Below, in pieces: positions 9,520-22,606 of a DNA stretch of 32,615 nucleotides. Position 1 is the first letter of the stretch. Each line of letters begins with the position of its first letter. The notes under the pieces are model-generated. The model saw nothing but the letters and a program-made list of their open reading frames with translations. It was not told where the DNA came from and did not search any database. Made by a program: the position numbers and the translations under genes. Origin of the DNA: Bacteroidota bacterium (lineage in GTDB: Bacteria > Bacteroidota > Bacteroidia > AKYH767-A > JABDAW01); the NCBI GenBank assembly GCA_013288905.1, contig JABDAW010000014.1, forward strand, positions 1 to 32,615, written 5' to 3'.

Positions 9520-10674
9520 TTAACTTAAATCTAATTTTTGGGATGCCAATAATAATTCAATATCCTTATATGGCATTTTGTATTGTTCACTAATATGTTT
9601 TTTTGTAATTATTCCTTTATACATATATATACCAAATCGCACTCCCTGATCAAACCATACAAATTCTGCCAAACCACCTGCTTTTCCAATATTTAATAAT
9701 ATTGGTGTTATCACATTACTAATAGCATAAGAGGCTGTATGTGCCACTCGTGAAGGTATATTTGGAACGCAATAATGAATTACTCCATATTTGATAAAAG
9801 TTGGGTCAGAATGATTTCTAATCTCTGAAGTTTCAAAACAACCACCGACATCAATATTCACATCAATAATTACAGAACCTGCTGACATTTGGCTAACCAT
9901 TTCTTCGGAAACTATACATCTTGAAATTCCATTTTTCGGAGCCATTGCCCCAATTGCAACATCAGAATTTTTCAAAGACCTTGCTAAGGTATCTGGTGAT
10001 AATATAGATGTAAATAATCTTGAACCAAGATGATTTTGTAATCTTCTTAATTTATATAGCGCACTATCAAATATTTCAACATTCGCACCAAGACCAATTG
10101 CAGTTCTTGCTGCAAATTCACCCACTGTTCCAGCACCAATAATTACTACATTAGAAGGTGGTATTCCAGTAATTCCTCCAAGCATTTCTCCCCTTCCATG
10201 CTTTACATTACTTAAATATTCAGCCGCTATTAGCATTGAGGTACTCCCTGCAATTTCACTCATAGATTGAATGATTGAATATATACCAATTTTATCTTTG
10301 ATAAAATCAAAGGCAAGAGCATTAACTTTTTTTGAAGCTAAATTCAAAAAGAATTTTTCAGTTTGTGTTCCAAATTGAAGCATGGAAATAAGGCTATGAT
10401 TAGCCTTTAAATATAAGATTTCGTTTTCTGTTGGAGGAGCTATTTTTAAAATAATATTTGCCTTGAAAATATCTTCTGTATTATAAACAATTTTTGCTCC
10501 AGCTTCACTGTATTCACCATCAGAAAAGTTCGATAACTTTCCGGCTCCAGATTCAAGAATAATTTCATGACCATTATTACATAATAAAGCAACTGCATTT
10601 GGAACTAAAGGAACTCTATTTTCTTGGAATGATGTTTCCTTTAGAATACCTATAAAAAGACTGTTTTTGTTCAT
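9520..10674 (-). CDS. ald: alanine dehydrogenase / NAD(P) transhydrogenase alpha-like
   Basis: 384 aa; GILKETSFQENRVPLVP, AGAKIV, VVIIGAGTVGEFAARTAIGLGANVEIFD, VIIDVNIDVGGCFETSEIRNHSDPTFIKYGVIHYCVPNIPSRVAHTASYAISN. Confidence 0.93.
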   Translation of the reverse strand: MNKNSLFIGILKETSFQENRVPLVPNAVALLCNNGHEIILESGAGKLSNFSDGEYSEAGAKIVYNTEDIFKANIILKIAPPTENEILYLKANHSLISMLQFGTQTEKFFLNLASKKVNALAFDFIKDKIGIYSIIQSMSEIAGSTSMLIAAEYLSNVKHGRGEMLGGITGIPPSNVVIIGAGTVGEFAARTAIGLGANVEIFDSALYKLRRLQNHLGSRLFTSILSPDTLARSLKNSDVAIGAMAPKNGISRCIVSEEMVSQMSAGSVIIDVNIDVGGCFETSEIRNHSDPTFIKYGVIHYCVPNIPSRVAHTASYAISNVITPILLNIGKAGGLAEFVWFDQGVRFGIYMYKGIITKKHISEQYKMPYKDIELLLASQKLDLS

Positions 10675-11006
10675 CTTCAGTTAAGGTGGTAGTTCATTTT
10701 TTTAAAATAAACTTGGTTTAAAGGATTACTAAGTAATTATTCACAATCTCCATATAATCTACTATTAAATTTTTAAAATGACTTTATACTATAATATTTA
10801 ATAAAAGTTCCTAAAGTTGATTTATTACTATTGTGTCCTTACTTTTTCCCAAAACCCCAAGTTTCCAAAACCCCCGTCATTCCTAAATTCCAAAACTATT
10901 TTCCCCATTCTCAACAGGAAACCAATGTTTATTTTCTAAATCGGTAACTATACCCGGTAATAAGAGTATAACATAATAAATTAATAATATTTAAAAAATT
11001 TATGTT

Positions 11007-11990
11007 ATGAAAAAGAGTAAAGTAGAAAAGCTGGAGCTGACTAGCCCAAGAGTAAAATCAGCGTTCGGAGCCTCCTTCGGAATCTTCGGACAAATTATGA
11101 CACTGGGTGTCGCGAATTACGTAACCAACCTTGCAGCCTTCACACTGAAGAACGCAATTTGGGTCCTGGCATGGGCAACACAAATGATGACTGATCTTGC
11201 AGCCGCCAATTTGATGCCGGACAAATCTTCAAGAGCAGGTGCTATTGCAGTAATCAAAACTACATTACGCACAAACACGAAAGCGTGTATTGTCGGCGCA
11301 AATGATTTGTATTCCCTTATCGAACAATCATTTCCCAAAAATCTTTGGGCAGCACAAAAAGAAGCCGCCGGCAGCGCACACTACGGAAAAGCTACCAAGA
11401 AAACCAGCGAATGTTCCACGATGATGAGTATGGGAGTAACCTACATCACCAGCAACCACGCAGCATTAATGACAGGTGGAATGTTAGCAGGTTTTCAGTT
11501 AAGCTTCACAGGTTTAGGCACAGCGTTCGACAATTCAAACACAGCCTATCAAAATGCAATCGAAGCAGCAGCCTTACTTACAGATGCAAAAGTAGCAGCC
11601 TACAATTCAATCTATGCAAGATACCAAGTAATGGCAAAAGTAGGTAAGAACATTTTCAGAAACAACAAAGCCGTTATTGAAGGAATCGTCTATGCACAAA
11701 TCAAGAAGAAACTGAATCCTCCACATCAGGTTGTGCAACCCGTGAACATCCCGATTAATGGTTCCAAAACGATTCACAATGCAGTTCCATTAAGCACCAT
11801 TACAGTAACAGGATTGTATGCAGTCCTAATCTGTAGCGGAAGTTCAGCTTGCAACATAGAAACCGCAACAGTAGTGAACCCCGGACACTCCATTCCAAAC
11901 ACCTTTGGTACAGAAGTAACTTTCACGAACGTAGATCTTCTACACCCAACGAAAGTAACTATCATAAGGTTAGTGAACAAGAACAAATAA
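11007..11990 (+). CDS. hypothetical protein, Ala-rich helical N-terminus and beta-rich C-terminus
   Basis: 327 aa, balanced codon use, terminator-like hairpin follows. Confidence 0.75.
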   Translation: MKKSKVEKLELTSPRVKSAFGASFGIFGQIMTLGVANYVTNLAAFTLKNAIWVLAWATQMMTDLAAANLMPDKSSRAGAIAVIKTTLRTNTKACIVGANDLYSLIEQSFPKNLWAAQKEAAGSAHYGKATKKTSECSTMMSMGVTYITSNHAALMTGGMLAGFQLSFTGLGTAFDNSNTAYQNAIEAAALLTDAKVAAYNSIYARYQVMAKVGKNIFRNNKAVIEGIVYAQIKKKLNPPHQVVQPVNIPINGSKTIHNAVPLSTITVTGLYAVLICSGSSACNIETATVVNPGHSIPNTFGTEVTFTNVDLLHPTKVTIIRLVNKNK

Positions 11991-12013
11991 AAGGTGCTGC
12001 TAAAATTTCGATA

Positions 12014-12048
12014 AGTCCCCGCTACCAATACAGTGGGGATTTTTTTTG
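12014..12048 (+). terminator. rho-independent terminator of the 11007-11990 gene
   Basis: TCCCCGCT-accaatac-AGTGGGGA hairpin followed by T8. Confidence 0.8.
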
Positions 12049-12060
12049 CCCTCTCCTTTT

Positions 12061-12197
12061 TTTCTCCGTGTATCTCTGTACCACCTCTGTGCACCTCTGT
12101 GTAATTTTTTTCCTTTTTAATCAATGAATCTGTGGCTAAAAAAATCATATTTTGTCCCTGTTTTCAGCGTCATCTGCGTTCTTATTGTCCCATTCCC
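12061..12197. repeat. intergenic repeat tract (CCTCTGTGnA x3; AATCTGTGGCTAAAAAAATC; CAGCGTCATCTGCGTTC)
   Basis: 10-bp periodic CTCTGTACCA/CCTCTGTGCA/CCTCTGTGTA; the TCTGTGGCTAAAA and CATCTGCGTTC motifs resemble repeats seen between genes of many environmental bacteria. Confidence 0.55.
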
Positions 12198-12204
12198 CAA
12201 AAAA

Positions 12205-12236
12205 CAAAAGCCCCCCGATTTCTCGGAGGGCTTTAA
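12205..12236 (-). terminator. rRNA operon terminator
   Basis: AAAGCCCTCCGA-gaaa-TCGGGGGGCTTT hairpin then TTGTTTTTT on the minus strand, just after 5S. Confidence 0.85.
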
Positions 12237-12240
12237 AAAT

Positions 12241-12351
12241 TATGGCAACGACATACTCTTCCAGCTTTCACACTAGTACCATCTGCGCTGACGGGCTTAA
12301 CTTCTCTGTTCGGGATGGGAAGAGGTGGACACCGCCGCTATAATCACCATA
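12241..12351 (-). rRNA. 5S ribosomal RNA
   Basis: CGGCGGTGTCCACCTCTTCCCATCCCGAACAGAGAAGTTAAGCCCGTCAGCGCAGATGGTACT on the minus strand. Confidence 0.95.
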
Positions 12352-12483
12352 AATATCTTTAATATGATTTATTAGATTTAAAATGATTTTAGAATGAATC
12401 CTACAATCATTTTAATCATACTAATCATAGTACGACATTTAGAGAAAGAAAATACAAAAGAAACAGAATTCATAGAACGATAT

Positions 12484-15365
<2,882 letters not shown>

Positions 15366-15413
15366 TATATCAAATATTCTTATGAATTTTGATCTTTGTA
15401 TTTTCTTTCAATA

Positions 15414-15424
15414 TGTCAAAGAAC
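15414..15424 (-). promoter_or_regulatory. boxA-like antitermination element in 16S-23S spacer
   Basis: GTTCTTTGACA on minus strand, repeated in the 16S leader. Confidence 0.5.
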
Positions 15425-15457
15425 CTTAGTTTAACTGTACATTTACAGCAAACTTTG

Positions 15458-15531
15458 TGGAGAATAACGGATTCGAACCGTTGACCCTCTGCGTGCAAGG
15501 CAGATGCTCTAGCCAGCTGAGCTAATTCCCC
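15458..15531 (-). tRNA. tRNA-Ala (TGC)
   Basis: GGGGAATTAGCTCAGCTGGCTAGAGCATCTGCCTTGCACGCAGAGGGTCAACGGTTCGAATCCGTTATTCTCCA; anticodon TGC. Confidence 0.96.
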
Positions 15532-15546
15532 CTTAACGAATTTTAG

Positions 15547-15621
15547 TAGTCCCGAGCAGACTTGAACTGCTGACCCCTACATTATCAGTGTAGTGCTCTA
15601 ACCAAACTGAGCTACGGGACT
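15547..15621 (-). tRNA. tRNA-Ile (GAT)
   Basis: AGTCCCGTAGCTCAGTTTGGTTAGAGCACTACACTGATAATGTAGGGGTCAGCAGTTCAAGTCTGCTCGGGACTA; anticodon GAT. Confidence 0.96.
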
Positions 15622-15622
15622 G

Positions 15623-15650
15623 TTAGATTTACGATTTTAGATTTACGATT
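15623..15650. repeat. perfect 14-bp tandem duplication in rRNA spacer
   Basis: TTAGATTTACGATT x2. Confidence 0.7.
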
Positions 15651-15831
15651 TACAAATTTGATTAAATCAAACAGTACTTCGAACATCGTAAGTCTTATTT
15701 TCCTTCCCTCAGATGGCAGAACCACCATTAAGCTCGTTATGGGTAATATTTCAAATTAGTATTTGAAGATTGGAGGAAGCAACAAGAAATAATGTTGTGA
15801 AAACAACGATTACTACAACAAAATCACTCTA

Positions 15832-17353
<1,522 letters not shown>

Positions 17354-17430
17354 AAATTATTTTAAATTGTCTCAGATTTTGTTTCTCAAATTCGAATTAA
17401 CGAAATTTGGCTTGTTGCTTCCTATCAATA

Positions 17431-17441
17431 CTTCAAAGAAC
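17431..17441 (-). promoter_or_regulatory. boxA-like element in 16S leader
   Basis: GTTCTTTGAAG on minus strand; matches spacer copy at 15414-15424. Confidence 0.5.
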
Positions 17442-17490
17442 TTTATGTTTTGATTGACCTCGTTAGATCAACTTTTTCTTTTTGGGGCGG

Positions 17491-17521
17491 CAAAGTTATA
17501 AAAACTTTCGGACATCCCAAA
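17491..17521 (-). promoter_or_regulatory. rRNA promoter P1 (proximal)
   Basis: TTTG-N19-TAACTTTG followed by CCGCCCC discriminator. Confidence 0.75.
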
Positions 17522-17629
17522 CATTTTTAATTTTATTTTTTAAAGATTAGATTTTTCGCTCTTTTTTGAAGACTTAAAAACCTCTCTTTTTTGCTCCTTC
17601 TCAGGAAGACCCTTTTCGTTTTGGGGGCG

Positions 17630-17661
17630 CAAAAATATAAAAATAGATTTACCTGACCAAA
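17630..17661 (-). promoter_or_regulatory. rRNA promoter P2 (distal)
   Basis: TTTG-N20-TATTTTTG followed by CGCCCCC discriminator. Confidence 0.75.
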
Positions 17662-18170
17662 CTTTTTTGATATTTATTTTCATATTTCCTTTAACGTACT
17701 GATTATGACTATTATAAACTTTCATTAATTTTTTGTTGTGTTATGATATTTTTAAATTTTTAACCTCGGATGCATAAAAAATGAGAGAAACTAAATGATC
17801 AAAGGATGTATAAAAAATCTTATAGAAGAATGGTGTCTTTTTTTCTCCATTACAAAAATAACTCCTAATCCATTAGAAATAGGTACTGAAATGGATTATC
17901 TGAAATTAGAATACATATTCCCTTTAATCTGATAGCTCATCATCAAGTCCATCCTTTACCTAACACCTCATTCCTGATGCTTCGCTATTAGAGCATTGTT
18001 ATTTTCTATAGCAATTTTAGAAATCACCATAGCCATTCTATATTTCAGAACCCATACCCAAATAAGAATATTCAATTAATAATATATCTGATTTGAAGTT
18101 GATAGAAGCAGCCTTAAGCAAAGAATATCTTTTCATGTTGGAGGTTTCAAATCTAAAGATATTGCAATCC

Positions 18171-20477
18171 TCAATTATTATTAATCACCATCTTTCCTTT
18201 ATCAATAACCCCTTTATCAGTTCTTATCTTCCAGAAATAAATTCCATTGTTCAAATCCAGATTAAGTGTCTCTTTTCCTTCAATGTTGCTAATAGTATAG
18301 GAATAAAGTATTCTTCCAAGCATATCGGTAATAATAAAATCAGCATTTGTATTTTGTGGGATATTATAGATTAAAGTAGAGGTGCCATTGTTTGGATTTG
18401 GATAAAGGGATATTCCATTATTGACATTTAATTCTTCGATTCCATTAAATAGAACACATACTGTATCCGATACATTGGTGCATCCGTTTGAATCTGTTAC
18501 CATAACGGAATAGCAACCTGTTGATGGAGCTAAAAAATAATAATCAGTAGCTCCGGTCATTGGAGAATTATTCAATAACCATTGATTTCCGAAGGCGGTA
18601 CTTGATACAAGCAAATTACCATTAAAAGTTATGATAGGAACGGGAGGAAGGGAATGTACCAAGACAGTTGTATTAGTAGAAGTGCCTACGCAGTTGTTTA
18701 TATCTGTAAGAATTACTGAATAATTCCCTGAAGTATCTGCTGTGATGGTTTGTGTGGTATCTCCATTGTTCCAAAGATAGTGAACTCCAACATCAGATGA
18801 AAGATGAACACTGTCTCCCTGGCAAAATACCAAACTTCCATCTGCAGTTATAACTGGGACAGGAAGCGGATGAACAATAAGCACCGTGACTATGGTACTG
18901 TCGCAATTATGTGAGGAAATCAGATGACTTGTATCCAAAGTATCGTTCATGGAAGTGACCCCATCAGGGAAAGTAAAAGTATCTCCCTGGCAGATAGATG
19001 CCGAAACATATTGCTGGTAGGTTGGAAATACAATCAGGGTCGTGATGATGTTGCTATCACAGTAATGGATGGTCGAAAAATGGCTGGTATGAATACTATC
19101 CACCATTGAAGTTCCGCCATCGGGAAATGTAAAAGTATCACCATGGCAAATAGAAGCTGAATAATTGAAATTATAAGCAGGATGAACAATAAGGGCTGTA
19201 ATATAATTGCTGTCGCACATATTTATTGTACTGAAATGACTTGTCTGAATAGTATCTGTAGCTGCTGTAATTATTGATCCATCGGGAAAAGTATAACTAT
19301 TCCCCTGACATATAGTATCGGTAATAGGATAATAATAAGTTGGATTAACGGTAACTGACATGCTTGCAGTAGAAGTTGCCAGGCATCCATTGAAGTTGAT
19401 ACTAACAGAATAAGTCCCGGAAGTGAGAACCTTGATGCTGCGGCTGGTTCCGCCATTACTCCAGGAATAGTAGGTGGCAGTATCGCAGGTAAGAATTACA
19501 GAGTCGCCTTGACAGAAAGTCGTGGGACCACCTGCCGCGATTACAGGATTTAATAAAGCATTGCAGGGTGTATATTCCCAGAGATCTTTTCGACCATAAC
19601 CATCATACCCCATGGCAATATATCCTTTATCGCCAATCGAAAAACCAACATCTTGCTCTCTGACCTCTGTCCCGACATTGGCCTTTTGTGTCCAGACATT
19701 TGTTGCTTGATCCCATTCATAAAAATCATTAATATCATTATAATTCTGAAGAAGACCAGTACCTATATATCCTTTATTCCCAATAGAAAAGCCCGTTGCA
19801 AGATTTCTTATGCCAGGAGGGAAATTAGCTTTTTGAGTCCATGAGTTGGCTGTCTGATCCCATTCCCAGAAATCGCCCCACCAATTTCCATTGGATCCTG
19901 TTCCAACATAGCCCTTGGTACCTATTGCAAAACCTACCGCGCAATATCTTTGTGAACCGCCAAAGTTTGCCAGTTGAGTCCAGATATTGGTTGCCTGATC
20001 CCATTCCCAAAAGTCGTTGTAATAAAGACCTGTCGAGATGCTGTATCCTGTCCCTGCATAGCCCTTGGTGCCCATCGAAAAGGCAATACCATTCTGATCG
20101 CCACCACCGGGATAATTCGCTTTTTGTGTCCAGGTATTGGTTGCCTGATCCCATTCCCAAAGATGTTTGTCAAAACCTGTGGCGAGATAGCCTTTTGTTC
20201 CAATGGAAAATCCTACTGCATTCATTCGGGCAGCATCGGGCAGGCTGGCAATTTGAGTCCAGGTATCTGTGGCTTGATCCCATTCCCAAAAATCACTGTG
20301 AAATGCAAGATTTTCATCTCTGCCTGTGCCGATATAAGCTTTGGTGCCGATAGTGAAGCACATTGCTTCATACCTGAATCCACCAGCCATATCAGCTTTC
20401 TGGACCCATGAATTCTGTGCGTTTATAATCTGTGCGAAAGAAAGAATCAGTACTATCGTTTGTAAGTTTTTTATCAT
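18171..20477 (-). CDS. Kelch-repeat protein with T9SS type A C-terminal sorting domain
   Basis: 768 aa; signal peptide; about six WEWDQATNTWTQKANFPG...GFSIGTKGYxGTG kelch-like repeats; three SICxGDTFTFPDG...CDSxIxTxLIV repeats; Ig-like segments; SLYPNPNNGTSTLIYNIPQ...GIYFWKIRTDKGVIDKGKMVI. Confidence 0.9.
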   Translation of the reverse strand: MIKNLQTIVLILSFAQIINAQNSWVQKADMAGGFRYEAMCFTIGTKAYIGTGRDENLAFHSDFWEWDQATDTWTQIASLPDAARMNAVGFSIGTKGYLATGFDKHLWEWDQATNTWTQKANYPGGGDQNGIAFSMGTKGYAGTGYSISTGLYYNDFWEWDQATNIWTQLANFGGSQRYCAVGFAIGTKGYVGTGSNGNWWGDFWEWDQTANSWTQKANFPPGIRNLATGFSIGNKGYIGTGLLQNYNDINDFYEWDQATNVWTQKANVGTEVREQDVGFSIGDKGYIAMGYDGYGRKDLWEYTPCNALLNPVIAAGGPTTFCQGDSVILTCDTATYYSWSNGGTSRSIKVLTSGTYSVSINFNGCLATSTASMSVTVNPTYYYPITDTICQGNSYTFPDGSIITAATDTIQTSHFSTINMCDSNYITALIVHPAYNFNYSASICHGDTFTFPDGGTSMVDSIHTSHFSTIHYCDSNIITTLIVFPTYQQYVSASICQGDTFTFPDGVTSMNDTLDTSHLISSHNCDSTIVTVLIVHPLPVPVITADGSLVFCQGDSVHLSSDVGVHYLWNNGDTTQTITADTSGNYSVILTDINNCVGTSTNTTVLVHSLPPVPIITFNGNLLVSSTAFGNQWLLNNSPMTGATDYYFLAPSTGCYSVMVTDSNGCTNVSDTVCVLFNGIEELNVNNGISLYPNPNNGTSTLIYNIPQNTNADFIITDMLGRILYSYTISNIEGKETLNLDLNNGIYFWKIRTDKGVIDKGKMVINNN

Positions 20478-20498
20478 TGAATATTTTATTTTGATTTA

Positions 20499-21917
20499 TT
20501 ATTCTAAAATCATCTTCCCGATACTCAAGATTTCTTTATTCTCATCCATGACTTTATAGAAATACATGCCGCTTGAGAGTTGTTCTCGGTTAATCGTTAT
20601 TTGTTTATTCGTCCCTACTGGTATGCTTCTGACTTCCTGTCCAAGGAGGTTGTAGATGAATAAGGAGGGGTTATTATAGGTGCCTTGAAGGGTGAGGGTT
20701 GTAGTGGTGGTGAAGGGATTGGGAATAAGAGAAATAGTATTCTCCTTATTATTAATTATTGAAACAGAGGTGGAATTAGAGTTACATGGTGAAATATAAT
20801 TAGGTACCGAGAATGGAACTGGACCTACATTATTACATTCAGTAGAATAAAAAGGAGTGAAGATAGCAATGGGGAGCATATTGTTAAAATAGTAGTCGGG
20901 AATCTTTGCGTGAATGGAAGTAGTATCGGTAGTACACCAATAATTATTCTGCACATTTAAAATAGTTGAATTAGGGAATAATTGGAAATCATAAGAGACA
21001 TTATTACAAAATGTATTACAAACAAACGAACCAGTTGAATAACCAGCATAATCAACAACCCCCAATGTGTCGTATTCAAATCTATTATTACTAAGAACGC
21101 AATTGGTTTCCCATAAAAATCCAAGTTGGTTATACATCAATTCACAATTTGCCATTGAAGTAATTCCACCAACGGCTATATGATTCGAATCAATAATACA
21201 ATTATTTATGTTTACAGTTAATCCTTCAACTCCTCCTATACTATTATAATTTATGATTGAATTTGTAACTGTGGCTCCACCAGATGTACCAGCAATTCCT
21301 GATCTATTACATTCAATTAAGCAGTTTTGAATTGACGAATTGTGCATTTGATTAATGCCGTTGCTATCATTTACTATCACACAAAAAGTTAGCGTTGAGT
21401 TTGATAAATTATCCAAACCATTGAGAATATTATTACTAAATATGCAAGTATCAATAGAACAACTGAAGGCATTTATGCCTGTTTGATTTGAATTAAAAAT
21501 GGAATTTTTTAAACTCAATGTGCCTGATTGTTGTGCTATTAGTGCTATATTGCCGTAATAAAAATTACAATAATTAAAAACTGAATTAGTTGATCCGTTC
21601 AAATTAATAGAATTCCAAAATCCTGGAATAGGAGAAACTGTATCCGCTGTAAATGTTACAGAATCAGTTTCAGTACCTATTGCATTTATAGTAGATTGTC
21701 TAATTTCTAAACCACATAGATGCTTAAATTTTACAGTAACTCCAGGTTGAATAGTAAGAGTTATTCCTGGAAAAACAACAACTGAATCTAGGATTATATA
21801 AGGACTTCCAATGGCTGTCCACGTGGTGTTTGAATAAATACCACCTGATACATTTGTCTGCCCCATTGCGCTCAACCCGATCATCATTACAATCATCACC
21901 AATTTCATTCCTGTCAT
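20499..21917 (-). CDS. secreted right-handed beta-helix-like protein with T9SS type A sorting domain
   Basis: Asn/Ile-rich short repeats (NSIINYNSIGGVEGLTVNINNCIIDSNHIAVGG); SLIPNPFTTTTTLTLQ...GMYFYKVMDENKEILSIGKMIL; track start 21947 overlaps a TACTTTTG promoter element, so a start at 21917 or 21908 is preferred. Confidence 0.88.
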   Translation of the reverse strand: MTGMKLVMIVMMIGLSAMGQTNVSGGIYSNTTWTAIGSPYIILDSVVVFPGITLTIQPGVTVKFKHLCGLEIRQSTINAIGTETDSVTFTADTVSPIPGFWNSINLNGSTNSVFNYCNFYYGNIALIAQQSGTLSLKNSIFNSNQTGINAFSCSIDTCIFSNNILNGLDNLSNSTLTFCVIVNDSNGINQMHNSSIQNCLIECNRSGIAGTSGGATVTNSIINYNSIGGVEGLTVNINNCIIDSNHIAVGGITSMANCELMYNQLGFLWETNCVLSNNRFEYDTLGVVDYAGYSTGSFVCNTFCNNVSYDFQLFPNSTILNVQNNYWCTTDTTSIHAKIPDYYFNNMLPIAIFTPFYSTECNNVGPVPFSVPNYISPCNSNSTSVSIINNKENTISLIPNPFTTTTTLTLQGTYNNPSLFIYNLLGQEVRSIPVGTNKQITINREQLSSGMYFYKVMDENKEILSIGKMILE

Positions 21918-21944
21918 ATCAAATAGTTTTAAATTATTAAGCAG

Positions 21945-21952
21945 CAAAAGTA
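21945..21952 (-). promoter_or_regulatory. putative -7 element for the beta-helix gene
   Basis: TACTTTTG followed by CTGC on minus strand. Confidence 0.4.
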
Positions 21953-22215
21953 GAAAAGATTTAGATAAATAGATTTCTCCGATTCTTTTCTTAGTTTTGC
22001 CGCCGATGATTCAAAGGGAGTTAGAGACTTGCAAAATGTTGTAATGTTTCTTTCCAACAGCCTTCCAAAAATAAATTGTCCAGGGGTCGGGATTACAAAT
22101 CCTAACCGGCGGAGTGGGAGGCTAAAAATTCTAAAGCTAAGAGAAAAGGTTCTTTAAAAGTCTGTAAGTGTTATTAAAATAGAGGGGTTTAGGCTTGATT
22201 TAGCTTGAAATCCTG

Positions 22216-22488
22216 AAAAACAAGTGGCTCCCCAAGGTTGAGGCGTCATTATCCAAGGATGGGGAATCATTCGCCAAGGCTTGGGAATCGCTATCCAAGG
22301 GTGGGGAATCGTTTGCCAAGGTTAGAAAATCATTCCCCAAAGTTGGGGAGTCGTTGCCCAAGGTTGGGGAGTCGTTGCCCAAGGTTGGGGAGTCATTCCC
22401 CAAGGCTGGGGAGCAGCTATCCAAGATTGGGGAATCGTTTACCAAGGCTGGAGAGTCGTTGTCCAAGGTTGGGGAATGACTTGTTTTT
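22216..22488. repeat. tandem array, about 12 x 21 bp, flanked by 10-bp inverted repeats
   Basis: Units such as GTCGTTGCCCAAGGTTGGGGA at exact 21-bp spacing; AAAAACAAGT (22216-22225) and ACTTGTTTTT (22479-22488) bound the array. Confidence 0.93.
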
Positions 22489-22606
22489 GTGGAATCGGAC
22501 ATCTTATATTAATAACATGAGCAGGAAAATCGGATGAAATAATAAATTAAATTTAAAAATAGTTCAATAACAAGAGTATGGAAAAGCGAAGAGAAATTAC
22601 TAAAGC

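Noticed and set aside
11774-12148. 124-aa minus ORF with TEVHRGGTEIHGEK
   Set aside because: Antisense to the 11007 CDS and translated intergenic repeat; known type of mis-annotation.
17540-17725. 61-aa minus ORF upstream of 16S
   Set aside because: Overlaps the distal rRNA promoter; no coding evidence.
19825-20411. Several repetitive ORFs (111-170 aa) overlapping the kelch protein
   Set aside because: Shadow frames of the kelch repeats; repeat periodicity keeps other frames open.
22226-22478. CRISPR array interpretation of the 21-bp repeat array
   Set aside because: Units are contiguous with no spacers, and no cas genes are present.
22200-22537. NDSPTLG and PRLGSRC repeat ORFs on both strands
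   Set aside because: Open frames follow from the 21-bp period; both strands are equally open and no start context supports coding.
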